A stretch of DNA of 64,000 nt. Origin: CALBPI01 sp963922335 (GTDB lineage: Bacteria > Pseudomonadota > Gammaproteobacteria > Steroidobacterales > Woeseiaceae). This document shows positions 44,744 to 52,952 of the stretch, piece after piece. Position numbers and translations under genes: made by a program. The stretch is from contig CAWUIB010000009.1 of the NCBI GenBank assembly GCA_963922335.1, positions 62,001 through 126,000 on the forward strand. Direction: 5' to 3'. The first letter of the stretch is position 1. Each line of letters opens with the position of its first letter. The notes under the pieces are model-generated. The model saw nothing but the letters and a program-made list of their open reading frames with translations. It had not been told where the DNA came from and searched no databases.

Positions 44744-45610
44744 ATGGCACACACCAACGACAAATATTACGTACCGCACGGCAGCCACTGGCCGATCGTC
44801 GGATCTATCGGACTCTTCATCATGATGCTCGGCGTGTCCGGGTGGCTGAATGGCGGCAGCGTCGGACCCTGGATGTTCGCGGTCGGAGTTGCCGTGGTCG
44901 TCGGCATGATGGTCGGCTGGTTTGGCGACGTCATCGACGAGAGCGAAAAGGGTATTTACTCGGCGCAGGTCGACAAGTCGTTCCGCATGGGAATGAGCTG
45001 GTTCATCTTCTCCGAAGTCATGTTCTTCGCCGCATTTTTCGGTGCTCTGTATTACACGCGGAACATGGCGCTACCGTTCCTTGAGGGCGGCAGCAATAAC
45101 TTCTTCACAGGCCTGCTCCTGTGGCCTGGCTTTGAGGCCATGTGGCCCAGCAACGGACCTGCCGGTGTTGGCGGCGAATTTGAAGCCATGGGCCCGCTGG
45201 GCTTGCCAGCGATCAACACGGCAATCCTGTTAACCAGTAGTGTCACCATCACGGTCGCCCACCATGCATTGCGGGATATGCACCGCAACACCGTAGCGAT
45301 ATTCCTTGGGCTGACCTGGCTATTAGGTGCGATCTTCGTGTACCTGCAGGCGGTTGAGTACATCCACGCGTACCACGAATTGAACCTGACGATGGAAAGT
45401 GGCATCTACGGATCCACATTCTTCATGTTGACGGGCTTCCACGGCATGCACGTCTCGATCGGTGCGCTGATGTTGTTTGTGGTGTGGATCCGAGTGCTGC
45501 GCGGACACTTCACAGCGCGTAATCACTTCGCCTTCGAAGCATCAGCCTGGTACTGGCACTTCGTCGACGTAGTGTGGCTTGGTTTGTACATTTTCGTGTA
45601 CTGGTTCTAG
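44744..45610 (+). CDS. coxC: Cytochrome c oxidase subunit III
   Basis: Seven-helix subunit of the aa3 oxidase, 288 residues. N-terminal KYYVPHGSHWPIVGSIGLF, FSEVMFFAAFFGALYYTRN with the conserved Glu, LLTSSVTITVAHHALRD, TGFHGMHVSIGALML and the C-terminal HFAFEASAWYWHFVDVVWLG are family landmarks. Followed by a perfect intrinsic terminator, so it ends the coxB-coxA-ctaG-coxC transcript. Confidence 0.97.
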   Translation: MAHTNDKYYVPHGSHWPIVGSIGLFIMMLGVSGWLNGGSVGPWMFAVGVAVVVGMMVGWFGDVIDESEKGIYSAQVDKSFRMGMSWFIFSEVMFFAAFFGALYYTRNMALPFLEGGSNNFFTGLLLWPGFEAMWPSNGPAGVGGEFEAMGPLGLPAINTAILLTSSVTITVAHHALRDMHRNTVAIFLGLTWLLGAIFVYLQAVEYIHAYHELNLTMESGIYGSTFFMLTGFHGMHVSIGALMLFVVWIRVLRGHFTARNHFAFEASAWYWHFVDVVWLGLYIFVYWF

Positions 45611-45633
45611 AGCGAACCGAACTCGCGATTACC

Positions 45634-45660
45634 AAAGGGCGCCTTCACGGCGCCCTTTTT
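45634..45660 (+). terminator. Rho-independent terminator after coxC
   Basis: Perfect 10-bp stem AAAGGGCGCC (45634-45643) with GGCGCCCTTT (45649-45658), 5-base loop, and a T-run to about 45661. It lies 24 bases after the coxC stop. Only 3 A residues precede it, so it acts mainly in the plus direction; it may also help terminate the convergent small gene that ends at 45663. Confidence 0.9.
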
Positions 45661-45662
45661 TG

Positions 45663-45860
45663 TTATTTCGATCCGGGTTCGATCCAACCCATGACACCAG
45701 CGAGCAAGAGGCCGCCAAACAACAAGACGCTTAAACCGATACGCCAGGTCAACGCCCGCAACAAACGCCCCGAATCCATCTGGTCACGAGTAAGATAGTA
45801 AAGGCCGGAGCCGAGAGAAAAGATGATCGCACCAAGGATCAACAGAACAACAATTCGCAT
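45663..45860 (-). CDS. DUF2909-type twin-transmembrane protein
   Basis: 65 residues from ATG 45860 (a GTG four codons earlier is possible). Two hydrophobic helices (VVLLILGAIIFSLGSGLYYL and IGLSVLLFGGLLLAGVMGWI) separated by a polar loop with TRDQMDSGRLLRALTWR. Small genes of this pattern occur between coxC and surf1 in other proteobacteria, commonly on the opposite strand as here. Function unknown; association with oxidase assembly rests on position. Confidence 0.8.
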   Translation of the reverse strand: MRIVVLLILGAIIFSLGSGLYYLTRDQMDSGRLLRALTWRIGLSVLLFGGLLLAGVMGWIEPGSK

Positions 45861-45896
45861 GTCACAAGACACCCTTTCGCGGCCGGAGAGTATAAC

Positions 45897-46631
45897 GTGA
45901 CTTCGATCGGTTCGCGCTTACTGGGCACCTGGCCTGTGCTGTTGTATCTGCTACTTATGCCAACGATGCTCTGGTTAGGCTTCTGGCAATTGGACAAGAG
46001 CGGACAGCGCGCCCAAGCGCTCGCACGTTATGAGACCCAGCTTGAAAATGACGCTACCCAAGATGCGATAGCACTCACTGATCCGGAGTCGTTTAGTCCA
46101 GTGAGCGCAATCGGGGAATTCATCCGCGACCGGCAATTGCTGATCGACAATATTGTGGTCGATGGGCAGGCGGGCGCATACGTGATCAGTCCGATGGTGC
46201 TGTCCGATGGCCAGACCCTGCTGGTCAATCGCGGGTGGATTCCCCTCACGAGCGAACGCACGGCGGCGGTGTCGTTAGCGCTTCCTGCGGGCGTCCAGAC
46301 CGTCGTCGGACGCGTGGGGAAATTGCCGGTCGGGGGGCTCAAACTCGGGGAAAACCCAACGACCACTGAGCGCTGGCCACCGTTACTTGTGTTTCCAACG
46401 ATGGCGGAATTATCCAATCTGCTGGATCTCAAACCAAAGAATTGGGTGCTCTTGAGCACAACACCATTGGCGAGCGAATCGGAACGTTTCGTTCGCCGCT
46501 GGACACCCGGTGGTTTGCCGCCCGAGCGCCACATGGGATACGCGGTGCAATGGTTCGCCATGTCTATCGCGCTTACACTATTGATGGTGGGCGCCTGGTG
46601 GCGCACCCGGAGCAAGAATAACCGTGAATGA
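45897..46631 (+). CDS. SURF1 family cytochrome oxidase assembly protein
   Basis: 244 residues, GTG start with GGAGAG upstream. Two membrane helices flank a periplasmic domain: N-terminal LLMPTMLWLGFWQLDKSGQR with the conserved WQL, the loop block ILSNDLVVDG-like region around LLIDNIVVDGQAGAYVISP, LVNRGWIPL, and the C-terminal PPERHMGYAVQWFAMSIAL. These are SURF1 hallmarks; the family supports heme a insertion into subunit I. The stop overlaps the next GTG by 8 bases. Confidence 0.93.
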   Translation: MTSIGSRLLGTWPVLLYLLLMPTMLWLGFWQLDKSGQRAQALARYETQLENDATQDAIALTDPESFSPVSAIGEFIRDRQLLIDNIVVDGQAGAYVISPMVLSDGQTLLVNRGWIPLTSERTAAVSLALPAGVQTVVGRVGKLPVGGLKLGENPTTTERWPPLLVFPTMAELSNLLDLKPKNWVLLSTTPLASESERFVRRWTPGGLPPERHMGYAVQWFAMSIALTLLMVGAWWRTRSKNNRE

Positions 46632-47184
46632 AGCCGTGAAACCTGATCGTAGAGGACGTGTGCAGCTTCTGCTGCTCGCGCTGGTTTTTTTTGGACCGCT
46701 TGTCGTCGCCATTGCACTCTATTTCGGTGGCGGAATGAAGGATGCACAAGTCAATTACGGAACGTTGATCGAGCCGCCTATTACATTGGAAGCAAAGGCG
46801 CACTTCGATCTCGGCGTCCGTGGCCGGTGGACGCTGCTTTATGTGGGTCGGCAAACGTGCGACGAAGCGTGTCAGAACGCACTCGTCGACATTCGACAAA
46901 TTCGCCTTGCGACCGGTCGGGAAATCGACCGGATTGAGCGAATGGTCTGGACCGAAGCTCCACTCGAATCGACGATTCTGGATGAACATCCGGGCTTGGT
47001 TGCTCTGACACCGACGTCCGAATCAGCAGCGGCATTACAAAACGCGGTAACGCAGCTGGATGCGGAGCACATTTACATTATCGATCCCATTGGCAACATC
47101 ATTCTCGACTACACGGCCAACCCTGATCGCAAGGCGTTTCTGAAAGACCTGCGCAAGCTCCTGAAGCTCTCGAGGATCGGCTAG
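46624..47184 (+). CDS. Membrane-anchored Sco/thioredoxin-fold protein of the cox cluster
   Basis: 186 residues, GTG start inside the surf1 3' end. One N-terminal helix (LLLALVFFGPLVVAIALYF) then a periplasmic thioredoxin-like domain: GRWTLLYVGRQTCDEACQNA with a CxxxC pair placed as in Sco proteins, and HIYIIDPIGNIILDY near the C-terminus. The His ligand of true Sco copper chaperones is not clearly aligned, so copper binding is uncertain. Similar proteins commonly stand between surf1 and ctaA in proteobacteria. Here ctaA/ctaB do not follow. Confidence 0.8.
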   Translation: MNEAVKPDRRGRVQLLLLALVFFGPLVVAIALYFGGGMKDAQVNYGTLIEPPITLEAKAHFDLGVRGRWTLLYVGRQTCDEACQNALVDIRQIRLATGREIDRIERMVWTEAPLESTILDEHPGLVALTPTSESAAALQNAVTQLDAEHIYIIDPIGNIILDYTANPDRKAFLKDLRKLLKLSRIG

Positions 47185-47190
47185 GCGCAC

Positions 47191-49287
47191 ATGTACGACC
47201 TGCCCTCCCGTCGAACGCTGTTGTGGGTGGGATTTGCCGGATTTGTGGTGCTGCTCTTGGCAGAGCGAGCACTCTTTATCCAGGAGTATCAGGTAGCGGT
47301 TGCATGGCTTGGCACTGGCTGGCTAGCCGCGTGCCTTGTGGTGCATCGACGGCGTGACTGGCTTGCCGCACTTGGACCGGCGACGATCGTCGGTGTTTTT
47401 GTCTATAAGACCGTATTCGGCTTCGTGTTTGCTGATGCACTTTGGGCAATGACGGCCACACTCTTCTCCGCGTTATTCATCGGCGGCAGCATTGAAGTAG
47501 TCCTGAAGCCGCAGGTGCGTGGTGCATTGGCACAACGCATCTTTCCGATCATGTCATTCATGACTGTGCTGGTGATGGTCGGCTATGCCATTGGCTCCAG
47601 TCTGATGTTGCGCTATCAGAGGGATGGACTCAGTTTTCCCATTGCTAATGCACTGGCCATCGGCGTCGGGGTTTCTGCAACCGCCGGTCTGGGCATGTTG
47701 TTAGGTATGCCGGTGCGCCGGGTGATTACCAGTTCACTCCCACGAGGAGTCGCTGTTGTAGTTATCCTCGCTGCCCTGTTGCTGCTGTCTCTGCTCGGCG
47801 TCGCGAAGTACCCTTCGAGTTTGTTTGAAGCGATGCAACCGTATCAATACACCAGCCGGACACTGGCTGCAGTGGCGGGGGTATCCCTGACCGTGTTCGT
47901 CGGCCCGATCTTTGTGGCGACTGCAGTTCTGGCACTGGTCATCATTGTTGGGGTCGTTCTAAAAGCGCAAGCGGTACAACTCCCCCAGGCCGAAGGTGTG
48001 GTCATGTTGGTTGAGGGCCAGTCCCTGTTGCTCGGCATCGCCGCAATTATGCTGCTGTGCACCGCGATGATGAACTCTCAAAGACGAATCCGGCGACTCG
48101 CGACCGCCAACCAGGAGATCGCACAATGGATCCAGCGCGCACATGCGAATATTCCTCGACATGTCATGCATGCACGGATCACCCAGCTGGAGAAGGCGCT
48201 CGAAATTGCTGGTGATTACTGCGACGCATCTTTATGTGCCATCTATTTGGCCGAGCAGATGAGCCGTGAAGAGTTCACGCTGAACGTCGAGCAAATCTGG
48301 TGCCGTGAGAATTCCGATGTTTCTCAGAACACTCTGTCGCCTACGATTGACTCTCGCCGATATCCGGAGCTGCGAAGTATGATGGCAAGGTCACGGTCAT
48401 TCTATTTTCCAGCGACATCCGATGAGCGCCCGTCGTGGGCATGTGCTTTTGTTGCAGATACCACGCTTCAGGCGAGCATCATGCCGATGAGTTTCGATGA
48501 AGAGATCGCGGGTGCGCTTGTCATGGTGAGCAAGCCGCAAGCGCGGATTCGTGATTCCGATGTGGAGTCCCTTCTCGGTACGATTCGAGATCATTACCTC
48601 GGCTACCAAAACCACGCGGTCGCCGTACGTTCCATGTTTGTTTACCAACGCCAACTGCGCGAGCTCGCAGCGCGCTTATCCGATGCCGCCGAACGAGTCC
48701 GCCGGCAGACTTCTGTCGAGCTGCATGATGGACTCGTGCAACGCCTTGCGGTGGCGAGAATGAAACTCGGCGAGGTCAGCAGGCGAAGAGTATCGGCGCC
48801 AGAGACCATTGAGGCGATTACGAACATTGTCGATGATGCGCTTGCGGCGACACGGGGCATCATCCGGGATCTGTCCACATCCGTTTTGTATGAGCTTGGC
48901 CTGATCCCAGCACTACAGGAATTGACCCAGAACCTGGATCAGGTCGGTGATATCGCGATTTCGCTAGAGGAGCAGGGGGAACGCGTAACGCTCAGCGAGC
49001 CACTGCGCGTGATGATCTTTACGACCATCCGGGAGCTTGTTGAGAATGCGCGTCTGCACGCCGATTGCCACAACCTCTGGATCAAAGTTCGGTGGGATCA
49101 CGTGCGGGGCATTGCTGCGATTGAGGTCAGCGACGACGGCGTTCAGCAGGGATGGTGGCTCGGCAAGGACCTATCATCCGACCTTGGACTTGGCCTTGCA
49201 GGTATTAGTGAGCAGCTTAGACGGTTCGGCTACGAACTCAAATTCGACTTCCGACCGGGCGGCGGAACGCGTGCCATGATAATCTGA
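47191..49287 (+). CDS. NarL-type membrane sensor histidine kinase
   Basis: 698 residues. About eight hydrophobic helices fill residues 8-300 (for example TLLWVGFAGFVVLLLAERALF and VVVILAALLLLSLLGVA). A GAF-like region follows (about 330-480). The dimerisation/phospho-acceptor helix of the HisKA_3 type reads ELHDGLVQRLAVARMKLGEV with His512, and the ATP-binding domain shows RELVENARLHA (N box, Asn619), EVSDDG and LGLGLAGISEQLRRFG. All catalytic boxes are present. It begins 6 bases after the Sco-like gene, so it may be read with the oxidase assembly genes. The response regulator follows 61 bases later. Signal unknown. Confidence 0.93.
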   Translation: MYDLPSRRTLLWVGFAGFVVLLLAERALFIQEYQVAVAWLGTGWLAACLVVHRRRDWLAALGPATIVGVFVYKTVFGFVFADALWAMTATLFSALFIGGSIEVVLKPQVRGALAQRIFPIMSFMTVLVMVGYAIGSSLMLRYQRDGLSFPIANALAIGVGVSATAGLGMLLGMPVRRVITSSLPRGVAVVVILAALLLLSLLGVAKYPSSLFEAMQPYQYTSRTLAAVAGVSLTVFVGPIFVATAVLALVIIVGVVLKAQAVQLPQAEGVVMLVEGQSLLLGIAAIMLLCTAMMNSQRRIRRLATANQEIAQWIQRAHANIPRHVMHARITQLEKALEIAGDYCDASLCAIYLAEQMSREEFTLNVEQIWCRENSDVSQNTLSPTIDSRRYPELRSMMARSRSFYFPATSDERPSWACAFVADTTLQASIMPMSFDEEIAGALVMVSKPQARIRDSDVESLLGTIRDHYLGYQNHAVAVRSMFVYQRQLRELAARLSDAAERVRRQTSVELHDGLVQRLAVARMKLGEVSRRRVSAPETIEAITNIVDDALAATRGIIRDLSTSVLYELGLIPALQELTQNLDQVGDIAISLEEQGERVTLSEPLRVMIFTTIRELVENARLHADCHNLWIKVRWDHVRGIAAIEVSDDGVQQGWWLGKDLSSDLGLGLAGISEQLRRFGYELKFDFRPGGGTRAMII

Positions 49288-49348
49288 ATCTGCGTTTGGG
49301 GGCTTGAGTTAGCGTTTTCAGCCGGATTTTGCCGGGGGGAGGTACGCC

Positions 49349-49969
49349 ATGAGCATCAGAATCGCGATTATTGATGACCATCAACTCGTTCGCGATGGTC
49401 TCGCCTCACTATTGCATGACCTCGACACCGACATCGAAATCGTGGGTCAGGGGGCGAACGGCGCCGAAGCCGTGCTCATCGCCGAGCAGGAAAAACCCGA
49501 CATCATGCTGATGGATGTTGCGATGCCTGACATTAACGGTATCGACGCCACCAACACCATCCGCGAGGTGGCACCGGACGTCAAAGTCATTGCGGTCACG
49601 ATGCACGCTGAGCGGAGCTTCGTTACCGGTATGCTCAGTGCGGGCGCAATGGGCTATATCCGCAAAGAGTCCGCCTTTGAAGAAATCTCCACAGCAATCG
49701 ATGATGTCATCGACGGACGCGTGCATCTTGGCGCAGGTATCAAGGAAATCGCGAACACCGGCGGGCGCTCCGATACGCTCAGTGCTCGCGAGACCGAAGT
49801 CTTGACGATGATCGCAGAGGGCAAAAAAACCCGCGAAATCGCGGCAGAACTATTTTTGAGTGAAAAAACCGTTGAGACACATCGACGCCAGATCAGCAGA
49901 AAACTGCAAATCTCGTCTGTTGCGGAATTGACGAAATATGCAATTAGACGGAATCTGACTTCCGTCTAA
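49349..49969 (+). CDS. NarL/FixJ-family response regulator
   Basis: 206 residues. Receiver domain (about 1-120) with IAIIDDHQLVRDGL, phospho-acceptor Asp56 in IMLMDVAMPDING, and a Lys in IRKESAFEEI; LuxR-type helix-turn-helix (about 140-205) with LSARETEVLTMIAEGKKTRE and LFLSEKTVETHRRQISRKLQ. A strong ribosome site, GGGGGGAGG, is 6 bases before the ATG. Partner of the kinase just upstream. A perfect inverted repeat covers its last codons and stop (49944-49969), possibly an operator. Confidence 0.95.
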   Translation: MSIRIAIIDDHQLVRDGLASLLHDLDTDIEIVGQGANGAEAVLIAEQEKPDIMLMDVAMPDINGIDATNTIREVAPDVKVIAVTMHAERSFVTGMLSAGAMGYIRKESAFEEISTAIDDVIDGRVHLGAGIKEIANTGGRSDTLSARETEVLTMIAEGKKTREIAAELFLSEKTVETHRRQISRKLQISSVAELTKYAIRRNLTSV

Positions 49970-50169
49970 GTAAAAACCCTGACAAAAACTGGTTTCTGGT
50001 GAAATCGGACTATATTGAACATAATAAAAATTTTTATATAGCAATTTCAGCTACTTAAGTTTGTCTAAGAGTAATCACTCGCTACTTACTCTGTAAATTC
50101 CTGTTTTTTCTTCATTTTTTTGTCATCGATTATCAGGGTTTTCCCGCATACCGAACCCCCTCGTCTAAG
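49944..50169. repeat. Inverted repeat and GTCTAAG heptamers around the regulator 3' end
   Basis: TTAGACGGA (49944-49952) and TCCGTCTAA (49961-49969) form a perfect 9-bp inverted repeat at the regulator stop, with no T-run after it. The heptamer GTCTAAG occurs at 49964-49970, 50063-50069 and 50163-50169, i.e. at 99- and 100-base spacing, and CCTAAG follows the last copy at 50175. The gap 49970-50252 is AT-rich and otherwise empty; TTGAAC at 50015 with TATAGC 16 bases later is a weak promoter candidate. These may be regulator-binding sites; this is inferred only from recurrence and position. Confidence 0.4.
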
Positions 50170-50252
50170 CGTAGCCTAAGAAGCCTCGGGAAAGGTCAGC
50201 CCATGGATTGGGCACAAACTTTAGGGAAGAAAGCTTGGCAACAACTGGAGCA

Positions 50253-50657
50253 ATGCTCTTTGTACCGCAAGGTACCCGGCACGCCGGGACGCCGCAGACC
50301 AGACAGCGGAGTGTCCTGATCTGCGATCCGTCCCGCGCGTTGTGTAGAACCATTGCCCAGATAGTGAACGGTCTCGGGGTCCAGGCGGTCGCTGCCACGG
50401 ATGGCGGCGCCGCAATCCGCTTGGGTGCTATGCATGCACCTGACCTCGTACTTCACGCCGAGAACATGCCCGGACTGCGGGCAATGGACTTTCTCGATGC
50501 CGGCCTCGGCCATTTGCTGAATCGGCGCGCCCTGTTGGTCGACCGACGCGCGCGCGGCCTTCCACGCTGGCTGCCAGTCATCAAAACCCCATTGGAAATC
50601 TCTCGCTGCCAGCGGGAGATCCTTGAGCTACTGCACAGCATGGATCAATCAGGCTAA
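50253..50657 (+). CDS. Stand-alone receiver-like protein lacking the phospho-acceptor Asp
   Basis: 134 residues from ATG 50253; a TTG at 50208 would add 15. The pattern is that of a CheY-like domain: first strand SVLICDPSRALCRTIAQIVN, then GLGVQAVAATDGGAAIRLGA, third strand APDLVLHAENMPG and a final Lys in LPVIKTPLEI. At the position where receivers have Asp (PDLVLLDxxMPG) this protein has Ala, followed by Glu. So it should not be phosphorylated at the usual site. No output domain. It lies downstream of the NarL-type pair and is followed by a hairpin and a strong terminator, which supports it being expressed. Confidence 0.65.
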   Translation: MLFVPQGTRHAGTPQTRQRSVLICDPSRALCRTIAQIVNGLGVQAVAATDGGAAIRLGAMHAPDLVLHAENMPGLRAMDFLDAGLGHLLNRRALLVDRRARGLPRWLPVIKTPLEISRCQREILELLHSMDQSG

Positions 50658-50680
50658 TCCTCTCCCTTTCCGCCTGATTG
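50646..50680 (+). other. Hairpin overlapping the stop of the receiver-like gene
   Basis: CAATCAGGC (50646-50654) and GCCTGATTG (50672-50680) form a perfect 9-bp inverted repeat with a 17-base loop that begins with the stop codon TAA. It ends 9 bases before the downstream intrinsic terminator. No T-run follows it. It may stabilise the 3' end of the mRNA. Confidence 0.5.
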
Positions 50681-50688
50681 GACTCCTC

Positions 50689-50714
50689 AAGCCCCGGCAA
50701 CGGGGCTTTTTTTT
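50689..50714 (+). terminator. Rho-independent terminator between the receiver-like gene and uvrD
   Basis: Perfect 8-bp stem AAGCCCCG (50689-50696) with CGGGGCTT (50701-50708), tetraloop GCAA, and eight T residues to 50714. It lies 32 bases after the receiver-like gene stop and 53 bases before the uvrD ATG, so it separates the two transcripts. Confidence 0.92.
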
Positions 50715-50766
50715 GGCTAAAATTCAGGTCTCTCTTATCCGATTCTCACGGGCCTCCCATCGATCC

Positions 50767-52941
50767 ATGGACGTCACTGCACTCCTTGAAGGACTCAACG
50801 ACGCGCAACGCGAAGCGGTAAGCGCACCCCAGGAACCCGTGCTCGTTGTGGCCGGCGCCGGAAGCGGCAAGACTCGCGTGTTGGTACACCGGGCGGCGTG
50901 GCTGATGCAGGTCGAGCATATCTCTCCACAAAGCCTGCTCGCTGTGACTTTCACCAACAAGGCTGCCAGCGAAATGCGTGCACGCATTGAACAGTTGATT
51001 CGCATGCCGGCCCGACACCTTTGGATCGGCACGTTCCATGGCCTCGCACATCGACTCTTGCGTCGCCACTGGCAAGAGGCCGGGCTGCCGCAGAATTTCC
51101 AGATACTGGATAGCGCAGATCAGGATCGTCTGATCAAACGCCTGATGAAAGAAAGCAGCGCGGCGGACAGCGAATGGTCACCGCGCGAGGTGAAAAGCTT
51201 CATCAACGGTGCGAAAGACGAAGGACTGCGTGCCGATCATATGGACGCGGGTGGCGATCCCAACCGCAAGCGACTTATTGAGTTCTACGCCGATTACCAG
51301 GCGGCCTGTGAGCGCAGCGGCGTCATCGATTTTGCAGAGATCCTGCTGCGGGCACATGAGCTGTGGCGCAACAATGCAGAGCTACTGGGCCACTATCAAA
51401 GACGCTTCAGACACGTACTGGTCGATGAGTTCCAGGACACTAATGCCATTCAATACGCATGGATTCGCATGCTGACAGCCGGCGGTAGTGTCCCGTTTGC
51501 CGTCGGGGACGACGATCAGTCGATCTATCGGTGGCGCGGCGCGCGTATTGAGCACATCAGTGGGTTCGAACGAGACTACCCCGGCACTCGCGTCGTCAAG
51601 CTCGAGCAAAACTATCGATCCACCGGCAATATTCTGAATGCCGCCAACGCCATCATTGCGAACAACGGCGGCAGACTGGGCAAGAACCTTTGGACCGACG
51701 ATAAGGATGGGCCTCCAATCCGGCTGTACGCGGCGTTCAACGAACGCGACGAAGCCGACTTCATCGTCAATCGACTGAAAGACTGGATCGCCCAGGGCAA
51801 CCGACGTGATGACTCAGCGATCTTGTACCGATCGAACGCACAGTCGCGCGTCCTTGAGGAAATGTTGCTGAATTCCCGTATCCCTTACCGGGTGTACGGC
51901 GGACTACGGTTTTTCGAGCGCGCGGAAATTAAGGATGTTCTCGCGTATCTCCGCCTGATCAGCAATCGCGACGATGATGCGGCGTTTGAGCGTGTAGTTA
52001 ATGTACCAGCGCGAGGCATCGGTGCTCGCAGTGTTGAGGCGATGCGAAGCTACGCGCGCGCCAATGCGTGCTCTTTGTGGCGTGCCGCTGGTGCGGTCGT
52101 GTCGGATCCGATGGCGGGACGCAGTGCCAAAGCCATCGGTCGGTTTCTCAATTTGATCGAAAGCATGGCCGAAGGCTGCGCAACGCTGGATCTACACGAG
52201 AAAGTGGATCACGTAATCCACGCGAGCGACCTGGCCTCCCACTATCGCAAAGAGGGTGAAGAAAAGGCCGCTACCCGCATCGAGAACATCGAGGAACTGG
52301 TTAGCGCAGCGCGCGGGTTCGCACCCGACAGCACCGAAGAAGCGGAAGACATGTCCGAACTCGATGCATTTCTTGCGCATGCTGCGCTGGAAGCCGGTGA
52401 AGGCCAGGCCGACGCCTGGGAAGATTGCGTGCAATTAATGACGCTGCACTCTGCGAAGGGCCTGGAATTTCCGCTCGTATTTATCTGCGGCATGGAGGAT
52501 GGGCTTTTCCCGCACCAGCGTTCGGTGACCGATCCAGCTGGGCTCGAGGAGGAGCGCAGACTCTGCTATGTCGGATGTACTCGCGCCATGCAGGAGCTCT
52601 ACATCACCTATGCGGAGCAGCGTCGACTGCACGGCATGGACAGTTTCGCAGCACCGTCACGCTTCATTCGAGAGATCCCCACACAGCTGATTGAAGAAAT
52701 ACGGCCAAGAGCGAATCTGCAGCGGCCAGTTGCCGCACCGAGAAACTCGGGCAACAACGGTCGCCTGATCGATGACACGCCAGCGGTTCAGCTCGGCCGC
52801 CCTGTGCGTCATGCCAAATTTGGGGACGGTGTGATCCTGAACTGTGAGGGTCAAGGCGCTCATGCGCGCGTTTGGGTGAACTTTGAGTCTGCCGGAACAA
52901 AATGCCTGATGCTCAACTACGCCAACCTTGAGTTAATGTAG
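50767..52941 (+). CDS. uvrD: DNA helicase II
   Basis: Superfamily 1 3'-5' helicase for nucleotide excision and mismatch repair. 724 residues from ATG 50767; the frame is open further upstream through the terminator, which cannot be coding. Motifs: LNDAQREAVSAPQEPVLVVA (Q motif region), Ia/I GAGSGKTRVLVHR, AVTFTNKAASEMR, II LVDEFQDTNAIQY, III GDDDQSIYRWRGA, IV LEQNYRST, V TLHSAKGLEFPLVF and VI EEERRLCYVGCTRA. The C-terminus has a Tudor-like tail (VRHAKFGDGVILNCEG). Followed by trkA after 11 bases. Confidence 0.96.
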   Translation: MDVTALLEGLNDAQREAVSAPQEPVLVVAGAGSGKTRVLVHRAAWLMQVEHISPQSLLAVTFTNKAASEMRARIEQLIRMPARHLWIGTFHGLAHRLLRRHWQEAGLPQNFQILDSADQDRLIKRLMKESSAADSEWSPREVKSFINGAKDEGLRADHMDAGGDPNRKRLIEFYADYQAACERSGVIDFAEILLRAHELWRNNAELLGHYQRRFRHVLVDEFQDTNAIQYAWIRMLTAGGSVPFAVGDDDQSIYRWRGARIEHISGFERDYPGTRVVKLEQNYRSTGNILNAANAIIANNGGRLGKNLWTDDKDGPPIRLYAAFNERDEADFIVNRLKDWIAQGNRRDDSAILYRSNAQSRVLEEMLLNSRIPYRVYGGLRFFERAEIKDVLAYLRLISNRDDDAAFERVVNVPARGIGARSVEAMRSYARANACSLWRAAGAVVSDPMAGRSAKAIGRFLNLIESMAEGCATLDLHEKVDHVIHASDLASHYRKEGEEKAATRIENIEELVSAARGFAPDSTEEAEDMSELDAFLAHAALEAGEGQADAWEDCVQLMTLHSAKGLEFPLVFICGMEDGLFPHQRSVTDPAGLEEERRLCYVGCTRAMQELYITYAEQRRLHGMDSFAAPSRFIREIPTQLIEEIRPRANLQRPVAAPRNSGNNGRLIDDTPAVQLGRPVRHAKFGDGVILNCEGQGAHARVWVNFESAGTKCLMLNYANLELM

Positions 52942-52952
52942 AATCCGAAGCG

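Noticed and set aside
50203..50325. ATG with a fair ribosome site starting a 40-codon frame (MDWAQTLGKK...)
   Set aside because: The frame ends within the receiver-like gene, has no family character and overlaps it in another phase; at most a leader peptide.
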